From positions 186,001 through 250,000 of the forward strand of contig NZ_JABJVX010000004.1 in NCBI RefSeq assembly GCF_013155465.1: a stretch of DNA of 64,000 nt. Direction: 5' to 3'. This DNA comes from Alterinioella nitratireducens. Lineage in GTDB: Bacteria; Pseudomonadota; Alphaproteobacteria; Rhodobacterales; Rhodobacteraceae. Position numbers and translations under genes: made by a program. The notes beneath the pieces are model-generated. The model worked only from the letters and a program-made list of their open reading frames with translations. It made no database searches and was not told the origin of the DNA. Positions 1-10,957 of the stretch are shown piece by piece (position 1 is the first letter of the stretch; the number at the start of each line of letters is the position of its first letter).

Positions 1-513
1 GTCAAGGGCGCGATCGAGGCGGTCGTTGCGCTGGCCGGTCACAAAATGGCCGAGACCGACCCGGAGCTTGGCGCGAACCTGATGATCTTCTTCATCCGCG
101 ACTGGGACGAGTTGACCGAGACACCCAACCTGCACCGCCTGATCCCCGATCTAGGGCCGTTGGTCGAGCGGTTGAAGGCGGCGGACGCCAACCAGTATCG
201 CAGCTTTCGCTTCGACGGGGACGGCGCGATCCAGGCCAGCTTCGTCTTCGTGCGGATGGACGCGGCCATGCGCGACCTGCCCGCCGAGACGATCGCGCTT
301 GGCCAGATCGTGCAGGTGATCTTGCTGTGGTCCGACACGGCCTTCGCGGAAACCTCCCCCCTGGCCGCCGCCGAGGGTGGCCCCGCGCTGCTCAAGCCCG
401 AGATCGCCGAGGTGATCCGCGCCGCCTACGACCCGGTGATGCCCGTCAGTGCGAGTGACCCGGCCCATGCGCTGCGACTGGCGGCGCGTGTTTCGGCCCC
501 GAGGTCGGGTTGA
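1..513 (+). CDS. Hypothetical protein, 5' end outside window
   Basis: The reading frame is open from base 1 without a start, so the gene begins upstream; 170 codons are visible before TGA at 511-513. I do not recognise the family. The visible part is acidic and soluble-looking, with no clear membrane segment, and has a stretch around GANLMIFFIRDWDEL. Its stop overlaps the TTG start of the next gene by four bases (TTGA), and the genes that follow (membrane protein, ybgC, tolQ) run in the same direction. It is therefore probably the first visible member of the tol transcription unit. The function is unknown. Confidence 0.6.
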   Translation, partial: VKGAIEAVVALAGHKMAETDPELGANLMIFFIRDWDELTETPNLHRLIPDLGPLVERLKAADANQYRSFRFDGDGAIQASFVFVRMDAAMRDLPAETIALGQIVQVILLWSDTAFAETSPLAAAEGGPALLKPEIAEVIRAAYDPVMPVSASDPAHALRLAARVSAPRSG

Positions 514-914
514 CCCGTATCGCCGCGGCGGCGGCAAGCTATGCGGGGCTGATCTTTGCGGCGGGGTTTGTTCTGGGCACGTTGCGGGTTCTGGTGCTGG
601 TGCCGCGGATCGGCGCGGTATGGGCCGAGGCCATCGAGGTTCCGATCATGCTGGCGTTGTCCTTCCTGGTCGCGCGCTGGCAGGTGGCGCGGCATGGCGT
701 GCCCGCGCGCCTGCCCCTGCGGCTTGCGATGGGCGGGGTCGCCTTCATTTTGCTGATGTCTGCCGAGATCGTCTTGGGGGTGATCGGGTTCGGTCAGCCG
801 CTGGCGGAGGTTCTGACCAGCTATGGAGACCCGCGGCGATGGATCGGCCTGGGCGGCCAGATCGTCTTTGGCCTCATGCCCGTGCTGCTGCTGTTGAAGG
901 GAACCCGGCCATGA
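510..914 (+). CDS. Small integral membrane protein, unknown function
   Basis: The protein has 134 residues. TTG at 510 is the likely start because it overlaps the preceding stop as TTGA and gives an immediate hydrophobic helix. About four hydrophobic stretches are visible, at roughly residues 7-28, 40-58, 72-95 and 112-130, separated by Arg-rich loops. The 3' end overlaps ybgC as ATGA, so the three genes look translationally coupled. The position before ybgC-tol suggests an envelope role, but that is only context. I do not recognise a named family. Confidence 0.6.
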   Translation: MTRIAAAAASYAGLIFAAGFVLGTLRVLVLVPRIGAVWAEAIEVPIMLALSFLVARWQVARHGVPARLPLRLAMGGVAFILLMSAEIVLGVIGFGQPLAEVLTSYGDPRRWIGLGGQIVFGLMPVLLLLKGTRP

Positions 915-1333
915 CCCACCATTTCCACACCCGCGTCTATTACGAGGACACCGACCTTGCGGGGATCGTCTACCACGCCAATTACCTCAAGTTCATCGAG
1001 CGCGCGCGATCCGAGTTGGTGCGCGAGGCGGGGGTCAGCCAGAGCGACCTCAAATCCGATCACGGGATCGTCTTCGCCGTGCGCAGAATGGCGGTGGAGT
1101 TTCTCGCCCCCGCGAAATTCGAGGATATGCTGGAGGTGCGCACTGGATTCGTCAGCCTGACCGGCGCGCGATTCACGCTGGATCAGTCGGTCTGGCGCGA
1201 TGGGACGCGCCTCTTTCAGGCCGATGTGCAGGTGGTCTGCCTGGACGCGGCAGGCCGTGCGGCGCGGATTCCGGCGGATATTCGCCAAAAGTTAACGCGA
1301 TTTCAGCAAGCCAGCGGCGCAGACCCGGAATAA
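911..1333 (+). CDS. ybgC: Tol-Pal system-associated acyl-CoA thioesterase YbgC
   Basis: This 140-residue hotdog-fold protein has the typical YbgC opening: a TRVYYEDTDLAGIVYHANY stretch near residues 7-25 includes the Asp of the 4-hydroxybenzoyl-CoA thioesterase type active site, followed by FIERARSE. Family members hydrolyse acyl-CoA or acyl-ACP at the inner membrane and are encoded upstream of tolQ in most proteobacteria, as here. The start overlaps the previous stop (ATGA). A 100-base gap separates it from tolQ. Length matches the family. Confidence 0.93.
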   Translation: MTHHFHTRVYYEDTDLAGIVYHANYLKFIERARSELVREAGVSQSDLKSDHGIVFAVRRMAVEFLAPAKFEDMLEVRTGFVSLTGARFTLDQSVWRDGTRLFQADVQVVCLDAAGRAARIPADIRQKLTRFQQASGADPE

Positions 1334-1433
1334 TTGGTTTTTTCCCTTCCGCTTTGCTAGTGTCCGGCCCAAATGAGGTGTCGCGAACAACCAGACACCC
1401 GATCAGAGGCCGGGCAATCAGGAATACGACTTC

Positions 1434-2126
1434 ATGGAAACCGAAACGCTTGCAGCCGCGCAGGAGCTTGATTTTTCCTTGCTCGCGCTGTTCTTCCGCG
1501 CATCCTTCGTGGTGCAGATCGTCATGGTGCTGCTGTTTGCGGCCTCTGTCTGGGTCTGGGCCATCGCCTTTTCGCGCTTTTCGACCTATCGCCGCTCGCG
1601 CCGCCGCGCGGCCGAGTTCGACGCCGCCTTCTGGTCGGGCGAGCCACTGGATGAGCTTTACGAGCAGATCGTCGAATCACCCAAATCGGCCTCGGAACGG
1701 GTCTTCGCGGCGGGCATGACCGAATGGCGGCGATCCTTGCGTGACGATGGCGCGCTGATCCCCGGTGTGCAGCAGCGCGTCGACCGGTCGATGGACGTGG
1801 CGATCACGCGTGAGGCCGAGCGGCTGACCTCCGGCCTCAACTTCCTTGCCACCACCGGGGCCACGGCGCCCTTCATCGGGCTGTTCGGCACGGTCTGGGG
1901 CATCATGCGGTCCTTCCAGGAGATCGCGACCTCGGGCAACACCTCGCTGGCCGTTGTCGCGCCGGGTATCGCCGAGGCGCTTCTGGCCACCGGGCTCGGC
2001 CTTCTGGCCGCGATTCCCGCCGTCATCCTCTACAACAAGCTTTCCGCCGATTCCGACCGGCTGGTCGCGATCTACGAGGGCTTCGCGGATGAGTTCTCGA
2101 CCCTGCTGTCGCGGCAATTGGACTGA
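1434..2126 (+). CDS. tolQ: Tol-Pal proton-channel subunit TolQ
   Basis: The 230-residue inner-membrane protein belongs to the MotA/TolQ/ExbB family. A first membrane helix lies near residues 17-45. A long cytoplasmic loop follows, then two helices near 140-165 and 174-202. The ATAPFIGLFGTVWGIM and GIAEALLATGLGL signatures of the ion-channel helices are visible. TolQ with TolR uses the proton motive force to energise TolA during outer-membrane constriction at division. tolR starts 3 bases after its stop. The upstream 100-base spacer may hold a promoter, but no box is strong enough to claim. Confidence 0.96.
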   Translation: METETLAAAQELDFSLLALFFRASFVVQIVMVLLFAASVWVWAIAFSRFSTYRRSRRRAAEFDAAFWSGEPLDELYEQIVESPKSASERVFAAGMTEWRRSLRDDGALIPGVQQRVDRSMDVAITREAERLTSGLNFLATTGATAPFIGLFGTVWGIMRSFQEIATSGNTSLAVVAPGIAEALLATGLGLLAAIPAVILYNKLSADSDRLVAIYEGFADEFSTLLSRQLD

Positions 2127-2129
2127 GCC

Positions 2130-2600
2130 ATGGCCGCCGGTATCCGTCAGAAACAGACAGGCCGCAGGCGCAGCCGCCGTTCGGGCCATGCCGCGATGTC
2201 CGAGATCAACGTCACGCCCTTCGTCGACGTGATGCTGGTGCTGCTGATCGTGTTCATGGTCTCGGCGCCGCTGATGACCGTGGGCGTGCCGGTGGAACTG
2301 CCCGACACCTCGGCCGAAGCATTGCCAAGCGACAGCGATGAGGAACCGCTTTCCGTCACCCTGACCGAAGATGGCCGGGTGCTGATCCAGACCACCGAGG
2401 TGGCGATGGACGAGTTGATCACCCGGCTTCAGGCCATCGCCGCCGAACGGACGAGCCGCCAGATTTTCCTGCGCGCCGACGGGGCCATTCCCTATGACGC
2501 CGTGATGCAGGTGATGGGGGCGCTGAACGCCGGTGGCTTCCGCGAGATCGGCCTGGTGACGGATGCGGGCGGCCCGCGCCTTGACGCGGGGCTGGAATGA
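2130..2600 (+). CDS. tolR: Tol-Pal proton-channel subunit TolR
   Basis: This 156-residue ExbD/TolR-family protein has a basic cytoplasmic N-terminus (RRRSRRSGH) and a single membrane helix at about residues 31-50. The helix holds the conserved proton-carrying Asp33 in the motif TPFVDVMLVLL. A periplasmic domain follows. It partners TolQ and TolA. It is tightly spaced after tolQ, and its stop precedes the tolA start by one base. Confidence 0.96.
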   Translation: MAAGIRQKQTGRRRSRRSGHAAMSEINVTPFVDVMLVLLIVFMVSAPLMTVGVPVELPDTSAEALPSDSDEEPLSVTLTEDGRVLIQTTEVAMDELITRLQAIAAERTSRQIFLRADGAIPYDAVMQVMGALNAGGFREIGLVTDAGGPRLDAGLE

Positions 2601-2601
2601 C

Positions 2602-3732
2602 ATGGAGATGCGGCGCGCGCTTTACGCATCCGGCGGGATTCACCTGGCCGTGCTGCTCTGGGCGGTCCTTGGCGGCAACCTGCTTTGGGACCGGGAAGAG
2701 CCCGAGTTCCAGGTCACCGGCGTGACGCTGCTCAGCACCTCCGAGTTCGACGCGATGTTCGAACAGGCTCCGGCCCCCACCGTGTCGGACGCGCCGACAC
2801 CGCCCTCGGTCGAGGCCCCGACCGAAACGCCTGTCGCCCCCACGCCCGAGGCCCCCGCGCCGGAAACCGCCGTGCCCGACGCCACGCCGCCGCCGCCCAC
2901 CGAAACCGAACCGGATGTCACCGCGCTGGCGCCGCCGCCACAGGCCGATGTGACCGATGAGGTCGGCGCCCTGCCGAGCCCGCCCGCGCAGGACGAAACA
3001 GCACCGCCGAGCGAGACCCCCGCACCGAGCGAGGCCCCGCGCGTGGCCCCCACCCCCGCGCCAGCACCGCCGCCCGAGGCCGACATCGCGCCCGAGATCG
3101 TGACGCAGCCCGAGCCGTCCGAGACGCCCGCGCCGCTGCCGGAAGTGGCGGAAACAGCGCCCGAGGAAGCCACGAGCGAGATCGTGACCGAGGCCGAAAC
3201 GCCCGCCGCCAGCCTGGCCCCTGTGGCCTCGACCCGGCCCGCCGCGAGGCCCGACCGCGTTGTGGCTGCTGCCGAACCGGCGCCTGAGGTGCAGGTGCCG
3301 GACACGGCCGACGAGCCGGAGACCGAGGAGCCTTCCGACGCGATGGCCGACGCGATTGCGGCCGCCGTGGCCGAAGCCGCGACCTCTGCCCCCGCCACGC
3401 CCTCCGGCCCGCCGCTCAGCGCGGGCGCGCGCGAGGGCCTGCGCCTGGCGGTGCAGGAGTGCTGGAATATCGGATCCCTCTCGACCGAGGCGCAGCGCGT
3501 GACGGTGACGATCTCGGTGCAGATGTCGCAAAGCGGCGTGCCCGAGACCAATTCGGTGCGGATGATCGACAATACCGGCGGCTCCGAGACCGCGATCCGT
3601 CAGGCCTTCGAGGCCGCGCGACGGGCGGTCCTGCGCTGTGGCACATCGGGCTATGACCTGCCGGTCGAAAGCTATGACCATTGGCGCGAGATCGAGATCA
3701 CCTTCAACCCCGAAGAGATGAGGTTGAGATGA
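2602..3732 (+). CDS. tolA: TolA-like / TonB C-terminal energy transducer
   Basis: The start at 2602 gives MEMRRALYASGG and an N-terminal membrane helix near residues 12-30; the frame stays open further upstream but would overlap tolR. Residues about 60-265 form a Pro/Ala/Glu-rich periplasmic spacer that is more proline-rich than the classical helical TolA domain II. Residues about 275-376 are the C-terminal domain, with one Cys pair (VQECWN and LRCGTSGYD). It should link the TolQR motor to TolB/Pal. It ends with an ATGA overlap to a small diverged copy of its own tail. The protein has 376 residues. Confidence 0.92.
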   Translation: MEMRRALYASGGIHLAVLLWAVLGGNLLWDREEPEFQVTGVTLLSTSEFDAMFEQAPAPTVSDAPTPPSVEAPTETPVAPTPEAPAPETAVPDATPPPPTETEPDVTALAPPPQADVTDEVGALPSPPAQDETAPPSETPAPSEAPRVAPTPAPAPPPEADIAPEIVTQPEPSETPAPLPEVAETAPEEATSEIVTEAETPAASLAPVASTRPAARPDRVVAAAEPAPEVQVPDTADEPETEEPSDAMADAIAAAVAEAATSAPATPSGPPLSAGAREGLRLAVQECWNIGSLSTEAQRVTVTISVQMSQSGVPETNSVRMIDNTGGSETAIRQAFEAARRAVLRCGTSGYDLPVESYDHWREIEITFNPEEMRLR

Positions 3733-3920
3733 GCGAGACCAAGCGGCCCATGACCAAGAAGAGTGGCGGTTCGGTCACGCCCCTCGGGCAAGCCTTTGAT
3801 GCCGACCGATGTGCTGTGTCAGGCCTGGGCCAGTCCGGCTATGATTTCCCGATTGAACCTTTTTGGTTGTTGCGCCGTTTTGACATGACGCCATTTTCCC
3901 CGGAGAAGAGGTTGAGATGA
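3729..3920 (+). pseudogene. Diverged tandem copy of the tolA 3' end (63-codon ORF)
   Basis: The 63-codon frame opens with ATG overlapping the tolA stop. Its last 51 residues align without gaps to the last 51 of TolA. Shared landmarks in the same order are GGS, QAF, AV, SGYD-x-P-x-E and a closing RLR, about 24 identities by eye. Both copies end with the DNA gaggttgagATGA, so each overlaps the next start; this copy overlaps tolB. The middle is AT-richer than its surroundings and the TolA Cys is lost. It is most likely a relic of a partial tolA duplication. It could be translated as a coupling ORF, but no function is claimed. Confidence 0.6.
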
Positions 3921-5242
3921 CCCGATTCCTGACCATTGCCTTCCTGGCCCTCGCCAGCCTCGCCGCGCCCGCTGTGGCGCAGGACACTCCCGGCCCGCTG
4001 AGGATCGAGATCACCGAGGGCGTCATCGAGCCGTTGCCGTTTGCCCTGCCGCAATTCATCGCCGGACCCGGCGCCGAGGACCAGGCCGCCGACATCACCC
4101 GTGTGATCGCCGCCGACCTCTCGGGCACCGGCCTCTTCCGCGAGATCCCGCGCGATGCGCATATCTCGCCGATCACCAGTTTCGACAGCCCGGTACAATA
4201 TGCCGATTGGCAGGCGATCAACGCGCAGGCGCTGATCACCGGCTCGGTCACCATCGAGGGCGGGCAGCTGGTGGTGCGGTTCCGCCTGTTCGACGTGTTC
4301 TCGAACGAGCCGCTCGGAGCCGGTCTGCAATTCGTGGGCTCGCCCGACAGCTGGCGCCGCATGGCCCATAACGTGGCCGACAATGTCTATGAGCGTATCA
4401 CCGGCGAGAGCGGCTATTTCGACAGCCGCGTCGCCTTCGTGCATGAGGAAGGGCCGAAGAATGCCCGCCTCAAGCGGATCGCGATCATGGATTACGATGG
4501 CGCGAATGTGCAGTATCTGACCGACAGCCGGTCGCTGGTGCTGGCTCCGCGCTTCGCGCCCGATGGGCAGACGCTGCTCTTTACAAGCTACGAAAGCGGC
4601 TCGCCCCGGCTCTACACGCTGGACCTGGCCACTGTCAGCCGCCGACCGCTTTCCGACCATCTCAACGGCACGATGAGCTTTGCGCCACGTTTTTCGCCCG
4701 ACGGCGACCGCATCGTGTTCTCGCTGGAGCAGGGCGGCAATACCGACATCTACCTGATGGATGTGGCGACCGGCATGCAGACGCAGCTGACCGAGGCGCC
4801 GTCGATCGAGACCGCGCCGAGCTTTTCGCCCGATGGCACCCAGATCGTCTTTGAAAGCGACCGCTCGGGCAGCCAGCAGATCTACATCATGCCCGCCACG
4901 GGCGGCGAGGCGCGCCGGATCAGCCAGGGCGAGGGGCGCTATGGTACGCCGGTCTGGTCGCCGCGCGGCGATCTCATCGCGTTCACCAACCAGCAGAGCG
5001 GGCGATTCCATATCGGCGTGATGCGCACGGATGGCTCCGAGGAACGGCTGCTGACCTCCTCCTTCCTGGATGAAGGACCGACCTGGGCCCCGAATGGTCG
5101 CGTGATCATGTTCACCCGTGAAACCGCCGGGACCGATGGCGCGCCCGCGATCTATTCCGTCGACATCTCGGGGCGCAATTTGCAAAGGGTGGCGACGCCC
5201 GGCATGGCCTCCGATCCCGCGTGGTCGCCGCTCAATAACTGA
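3917..5242 (+). CDS. tolB: Tol-Pal periplasmic protein TolB
   Basis: The 441-residue protein has a signal peptide (about residues 1-21, ending AVAQD), an N-terminal alpha/beta domain, and a beta-propeller with repeated FxPDG-type turns (FAPDGQ, FSPDGD, FSPDGT, WSPRGD, WAPNGR, WSPLNN). TolB shuttles between Pal and outer-membrane partners in the periplasm. The ATG overlaps the stop of the small tolA-tail copy by four bases. Length and layout are typical. Confidence 0.96.
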   Translation: MTRFLTIAFLALASLAAPAVAQDTPGPLRIEITEGVIEPLPFALPQFIAGPGAEDQAADITRVIAADLSGTGLFREIPRDAHISPITSFDSPVQYADWQAINAQALITGSVTIEGGQLVVRFRLFDVFSNEPLGAGLQFVGSPDSWRRMAHNVADNVYERITGESGYFDSRVAFVHEEGPKNARLKRIAIMDYDGANVQYLTDSRSLVLAPRFAPDGQTLLFTSYESGSPRLYTLDLATVSRRPLSDHLNGTMSFAPRFSPDGDRIVFSLEQGGNTDIYLMDVATGMQTQLTEAPSIETAPSFSPDGTQIVFESDRSGSQQIYIMPATGGEARRISQGEGRYGTPVWSPRGDLIAFTNQQSGRFHIGVMRTDGSEERLLTSSFLDEGPTWAPNGRVIMFTRETAGTDGAPAIYSVDISGRNLQRVATPGMASDPAWSPLNN

Positions 5243-5323
5243 CTCTTTCACGCCGCCCATGTTCAGGGCGGCGAAGACATGGTAATTTGCCGCAAAAGGG
5301 CAAGAAACAAGGATACCGCAGGT

Positions 5324-5815
5324 ATGAAACTCCTCCTCAAACTGACATTGCTCGTCGCAGTCCTGGGCCTTGGGGCCTGTGCCAACAACCGCTATCTGGG
5401 CGACACCACGATCAATCCGAACGCCGCAGGCGCGGCGGGCGACCCGAACTCTGTGGCCTATTTCAACCAGACCGTGGGCGACCGTGTGCTGTTCCTGGTC
5501 GATCAATCCAGCCTTACGCCGACCGCCGAGGCCACGCTGGACGACCAGGCCGATTGGTTGCTGCGCAACATGGAATACACCGCGCTTATCGAGGGCCATG
5601 CCGACGAACAGGGCACCCGTGAATACAACCTCGCGCTTGGCGCACGCCGCGCGGCCTCGGTCCAGGCCTACCTGATCAGCCGTGGCGTCTCGGCCTCGCG
5701 CCTGAACACGATCAGCTATGGCAAGGAACGTCCGATCGAGATCTGTTCGAATGAAAGCTGCTATGCCCAGAACCGCCGCGCCGTGACGGTGCTGTCGGCT
5801 GGCCTGGGGAGCTGA
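5324..5815 (+). CDS. pal: Peptidoglycan-associated lipoprotein Pal
   Basis: The start at 5324 gives a 163-residue lipoprotein with lipobox LGLGAC (Cys19). An OmpA-like peptidoglycan-binding domain follows, with the signature GHADEQGTREYNLALGARRA near residues 89-108. Pal anchors the outer membrane to peptidoglycan and is the outer-membrane partner of TolB. The frame extends further upstream to 5279, but that would bury the signal sequence. An 81-base spacer separates it from tolB. Confidence 0.96.
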   Translation: MKLLLKLTLLVAVLGLGACANNRYLGDTTINPNAAGAAGDPNSVAYFNQTVGDRVLFLVDQSSLTPTAEATLDDQADWLLRNMEYTALIEGHADEQGTREYNLALGARRAASVQAYLISRGVSASRLNTISYGKERPIEICSNESCYAQNRRAVTVLSAGLGS

Positions 5816-5820
5816 CGGTC

Positions 5821-6636
5821 ATGTGGCGCGCGGCTCTTGTCTCACTGGCCCTGCTGGTGCCCGGCGCGGCCCATGCGCAGCAGGAAACGCTGGCCGATAT
5901 TCGGCAGGAACTGTCGGTGCTCTATGTCGAGTTGCAGCGCCTGCGCGGTGAGCTGAACACGACCGGCGCACCGTCGGGTTCGGGCGGCGGCGGGTCGGTC
6001 CTGTCGCGGGTCGATGCCATCGAGGCCGAGCTGCGCCGCCTGACCAGCGCCACAGAAGAGCTGGAGCTGCGCATCGACAGGGTGGTCTCGGACGGCACCA
6101 CCCGTGTCGGCGACCTGGAGTTTCGCCTCTGCGAATTGGAGAGCGATTGCGACATCTCCACACTGGACGAGACCTCGACCCTTGGCGGCGGCGATTCGGC
6201 GGGGCTGGCCCCTGCGCCCGCCCCGACCACCACGTCCCCCGGCACCAGCATGGCAGCGGCCGAGCAGAGCGACTTCGACCGCGCCATGGCCGCCTATGAA
6301 GAAGGCGATTTCGACAGCGCCGCGACACAGTTCGAAGCCTATACCGAGACCTATCCCGGCGGCGCATTGTCCGCCGAGGCGCATTTCTGGCGCGGCGAGG
6401 CCGAAGCCGCGCAAGGGGCGTGGAACCGGGCCGCGCGCGCCTATCTGGCCAGTTTCAGCGGCTCGCCCGAGGCCCCGCGCGCGCCGGAAAGCCTCTACCG
6501 GCTAGGCACCAGTTTGCAGGAGCTTGGCCAGTCGGACGAAGCCTGCCTGACCCTGGGCGAGGTCGAACGGCGCTATCCCGATTCTCCGAGTGTCCTGGAC
6601 GCCCGTGCCGCGATGACGCGTTTCGGCTGCAATTGA
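5821..6636 (+). CDS. cpoB: Cell division coordinator CpoB (YbgF)
   Basis: The 271-residue periplasmic protein has a signal peptide (about 1-20, AHAQQ) and an N-terminal coiled coil (residues about 25-45 and 60-95, ELQRLRGEL heptads) matching the TolA-binding trimerisation region. A Gly/Ser/Pro/Thr linker and C-terminal TPR repeats (about 150-271, ending with YRLGTSLQELGQSDEAC and RYPDS) follow. CpoB coordinates peptidoglycan synthesis with Tol function. Its stop overlaps the TTG start of tilS. Confidence 0.93.
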   Translation: MWRAALVSLALLVPGAAHAQQETLADIRQELSVLYVELQRLRGELNTTGAPSGSGGGGSVLSRVDAIEAELRRLTSATEELELRIDRVVSDGTTRVGDLEFRLCELESDCDISTLDETSTLGGGDSAGLAPAPAPTTTSPGTSMAAAEQSDFDRAMAAYEEGDFDSAATQFEAYTETYPGGALSAEAHFWRGEAEAAQGAWNRAARAYLASFSGSPEAPRAPESLYRLGTSLQELGQSDEACLTLGEVERRYPDSPSVLDARAAMTRFGCN

Positions 6637-7865
6637 CCCTGACGGACAGGTTTGCCGAGGCGATGGCCCGCGTGCTGGATGGTGCGCGGCCGGATCGCCT
6701 CTGCGTTGCCGTCTCGGGGGGTAGCGATTCGCTGGCCCTCTTGGCGCTGACCTGTGATTGGGCCGGACGCGGCACCGCCGTGGAGGCTGTCACCGTCGAC
6801 CACGGGCTGCGAGAAGGCAGCGCCGAGGAGGCCGCGCAGGTGGCCAGGGAGGCGCAGCGCCTGGGGGCCGATCACACGCTCTTGCACTGGCAGGGATGGG
6901 ACGGGACCGGCAACCTGCAGGCCGAGGCGCGGCAGGCCCGCCGCCGCCTGATCGCGGAACATTGCAAGGCGGAAGGCATCGACGCGGTTCTTCTGGGTCA
7001 TACGCAGGACGATCAGGCCGAGACGCTGCTGATGCGGCTGGCGCGGGGCTCGGGCGTCGACGGGCTGGCGGCGATGCGCCAAGGGCGCATGGGCCGGGAT
7101 CTGTTCCTGCGCCCCCTGCTGGCCGAGACCCGTGCCGACCTGCAAGCCTACCTGACGGCGCGCGGCATGACCTGGGCCAGCGACCCCAGCAATGACGATC
7201 CGCGCTTTGACCGGGTGCGGGTGCGGCGCGCGATCGACGCGCTAGGCCTCGATCCGGCGCGCCTGGCCGAGACCGCGCGCGCCATGGACCGGGCACGCGA
7301 GGCGCTGGAGCGCCGGGCCGAAGATGTGGCGACCCGGATTGCGACCGAACAGGCCGGCATCATCGCCTTTGACATTCAGGGACTGGCCGGGACCGAGGCC
7401 GAGACCCGTCTACGCCTCGTCGCCCACGCGTTTAAATGCCTCTCCGGCGCGCCCTATCGCCCCCGCCTGACAGCCCTCGAACACACGCTGGCCGCCGCAT
7501 TGGCGGGTAAGGCGGGCACGCTGCATGGCTGCCAGCTGATGCCGTATCGCGAAACCCTGCTGATCTGCCGGGAATACAGCGCGGTCGCGGGTCTTGAGGT
7601 CGCCGCCGACGGCACCGCCTGGTGGGACAACCGCTGGCGCATCCAGGCGCCCGATCACCCCGCCGCCACCATCCGCGCGCTCGGCGATTCCGGTACCGCG
7701 CAACTGCCGCGCCCCGAGGGCCTGCCGCAGGCCGCGCTGGCCGCTTTGCCGGGCGTCTGGCAGGGCGATAACCTGCTGGCCGTCCCGCAATTCCATCACC
7801 CCGAGCGGATCGCGGCCACGCCTGCCCCATGGGCGAGTTTCCACCGGACCATTTTATCGCATTGA
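6633..7865 (+). CDS. tilS: tRNA(Ile)-lysidine synthase TilS
   Basis: TTG at 6633 overlaps the cpoB stop (TTGA) and gives a 410-residue protein; ATG at 6663 is an alternative start. The PP-loop SGGSDS sits at residues 28-33. It is followed by VDHGLR and LGHTQDDQAET, both characteristic of TilS. The enzyme ligates lysine to C34 of tRNA-Ile(CAU) with ATP, changing codon reading from AUG to AUA. Its place between cpoB and ftsH is typical of this lineage. Confidence 0.93.
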   Translation: MTLTDRFAEAMARVLDGARPDRLCVAVSGGSDSLALLALTCDWAGRGTAVEAVTVDHGLREGSAEEAAQVAREAQRLGADHTLLHWQGWDGTGNLQAEARQARRRLIAEHCKAEGIDAVLLGHTQDDQAETLLMRLARGSGVDGLAAMRQGRMGRDLFLRPLLAETRADLQAYLTARGMTWASDPSNDDPRFDRVRVRRAIDALGLDPARLAETARAMDRAREALERRAEDVATRIATEQAGIIAFDIQGLAGTEAETRLRLVAHAFKCLSGAPYRPRLTALEHTLAAALAGKAGTLHGCQLMPYRETLLICREYSAVAGLEVAADGTAWWDNRWRIQAPDHPAATIRALGDSGTAQLPRPEGLPQAALAALPGVWQGDNLLAVPQFHHPERIAATPAPWASFHRTILSH

Positions 7866-7949
7866 AACCCCGGCGCGCATCCCTATTTTAAGCCCGTGGG
7901 ACCGTGGCACCGCTGCGCGCCCCCGACCGCCATGTAGAGGAGATCACTT

Positions 7950-9869
<1,920 letters not shown>

Positions 9870-9892
9870 TCGCCCCTGCTGCAGGATAGACG

Positions 9893-9926
9893 AAAGGCCC
9901 CGGACAAGAAAATCCGGGGCCTTTTT
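9893..9926. terminator. Bidirectional intrinsic terminator after ftsH
   Basis: A perfect 11-bp stem (aaaggccccgg, 9893-9903, with ccggggccttt, 9914-9924) closes a 10-base loop and runs into five Ts on the plus strand. The minus strand also ends in a short T run. It therefore serves both ftsH and the convergent gene ending at 9948. Confidence 0.9.
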
Positions 9927-9947
9927 GCGTGTGGACGCAGGCGCGGG

Positions 9948-10232
9948 TTACTCGAACCGCTTGCGGGCGGATTCCATGGATTTCTCCATTTCCTTCCATG
10001 CCTTGTCGACACCCGCCTGCATGTCTTTCATCGCGGCGCTGTTGGCGTTGGCCATGGTCTCCAGCTGCTTCTCGGCCTCCTTGCGCTGTGCGTTCAGGGC
10101 CTCCAACTGGGTCTTCATATGCTCCTGCCCGCTCTCCATGGCCTGTTTCTGCAGCTTCTGCATCTCGCTTTGCCATTTCTCCATCTGGGCCTTGGCCTGA
10201 TTGAAAAAGTCCTTCTGATCCGACATGTCCAT
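9948..10232 (-). CDS. Small coiled-coil protein, phasin-like composition
   Basis: The 94-residue protein is almost entirely charged, Gln/Lys/Glu/Met/Ala-rich helix, with heptad-like repeats (QAKAQMEKWQSEMQKLQKQA). It has no signal peptide, Cys or membrane segment. It starts at 10232 (MDMSDQ), or possibly at the second Met at 10226. It converges on ftsH and shares its terminator. The composition resembles phasin-like or structural coiled-coil proteins, but I cannot assign a family. Confidence 0.7.
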   Translation of the reverse strand: MDMSDQKDFFNQAKAQMEKWQSEMQKLQKQAMESGQEHMKTQLEALNAQRKEAEKQLETMANANSAAMKDMQAGVDKAWKEMEKSMESARKRFE

Positions 10233-10355
10233 TAGCCTCCGTTTGGGGTTGCGCCCGATGCTAGCACGATTTCCGGGGGGCAGGTCAAATTTGGTCGCCT
10301 CTTCGCGGGTCTGCTGCTATCCGGGGGGCCGACCCCGCATACGAGGACTTGGGAC

Positions 10356-10957
10356 ATGCCCGCGCTTTTGCCCACACAGTATTATGGCACGATCATCTGG
10401 CTAGGCATCGTCGAGGATCGCGACGCCGCGCTGCCCTCCGCCCGCCGCGACCGGATGGAATTGCGCCTTTCCGGCCCCGAGGGTGAGGCGCATGGCGGGC
10501 TGACGCGCCCCTCTTGCAGCCGGGTGACGGCGCAATACCCGCGCGGGACCGAAATCCGCAACACCCGGCAGCTGTCCATCGTCAGCGCCGAGGATCTGGC
10601 GCGGATTGCGCGGAATATGGGGGTGGAGGGGCTGGATCCGCATCTGATCGGGGCCAGCATGGTGATCGAGGGCATCCCCGATTTCACGCATATCCCGCCG
10701 GCATCCCGTCTACAGGGCGAGGGCGGCGCGACATTGGTTGTGGATATGGAAAACCGGCCCTGTCATCTGCCCGCGAAGCCGATTGACGCGGAGGGGCCGG
10801 GGCGGGGCCGTGCCTTCAAACAGGCGGCGCAAGGTCTGCGCGGCATCACCGCCTGGGTCGAGCGCGAGGGGGTGCTGGCCATCGGCGAGCGCATCCGTCT
10901 GCATGTGCCGGACCAGCCGCGTGGCCGCATCTCGCGGCGGCGCGGCGGGGCGCTTAG
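10356..10957 (+). CDS. MOSC-domain protein with apparent frameshift near the C-terminus
   Basis: From ATG 10356 the frame encodes a MOSC-type fold: an N-terminal SARRDRMELRLSGPEGEAHGG region, then GASMVIEGIPDF, then VVDMENRPCHLP with the Cys that MOSC proteins use for sulfur or pterin-metal chemistry. After LHVPDQP the open frame runs out of character into an Arg-rich stretch and stays open to 11357, inside fhs. A one-base shift near 10917-10919 instead gives AWPHLAAARRGA and a stop at 10955-10957, just where the convergent small gene also stops. I infer a frameshift (mutation or sequence error). The likely length is about 200 residues. Confidence 0.6.
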
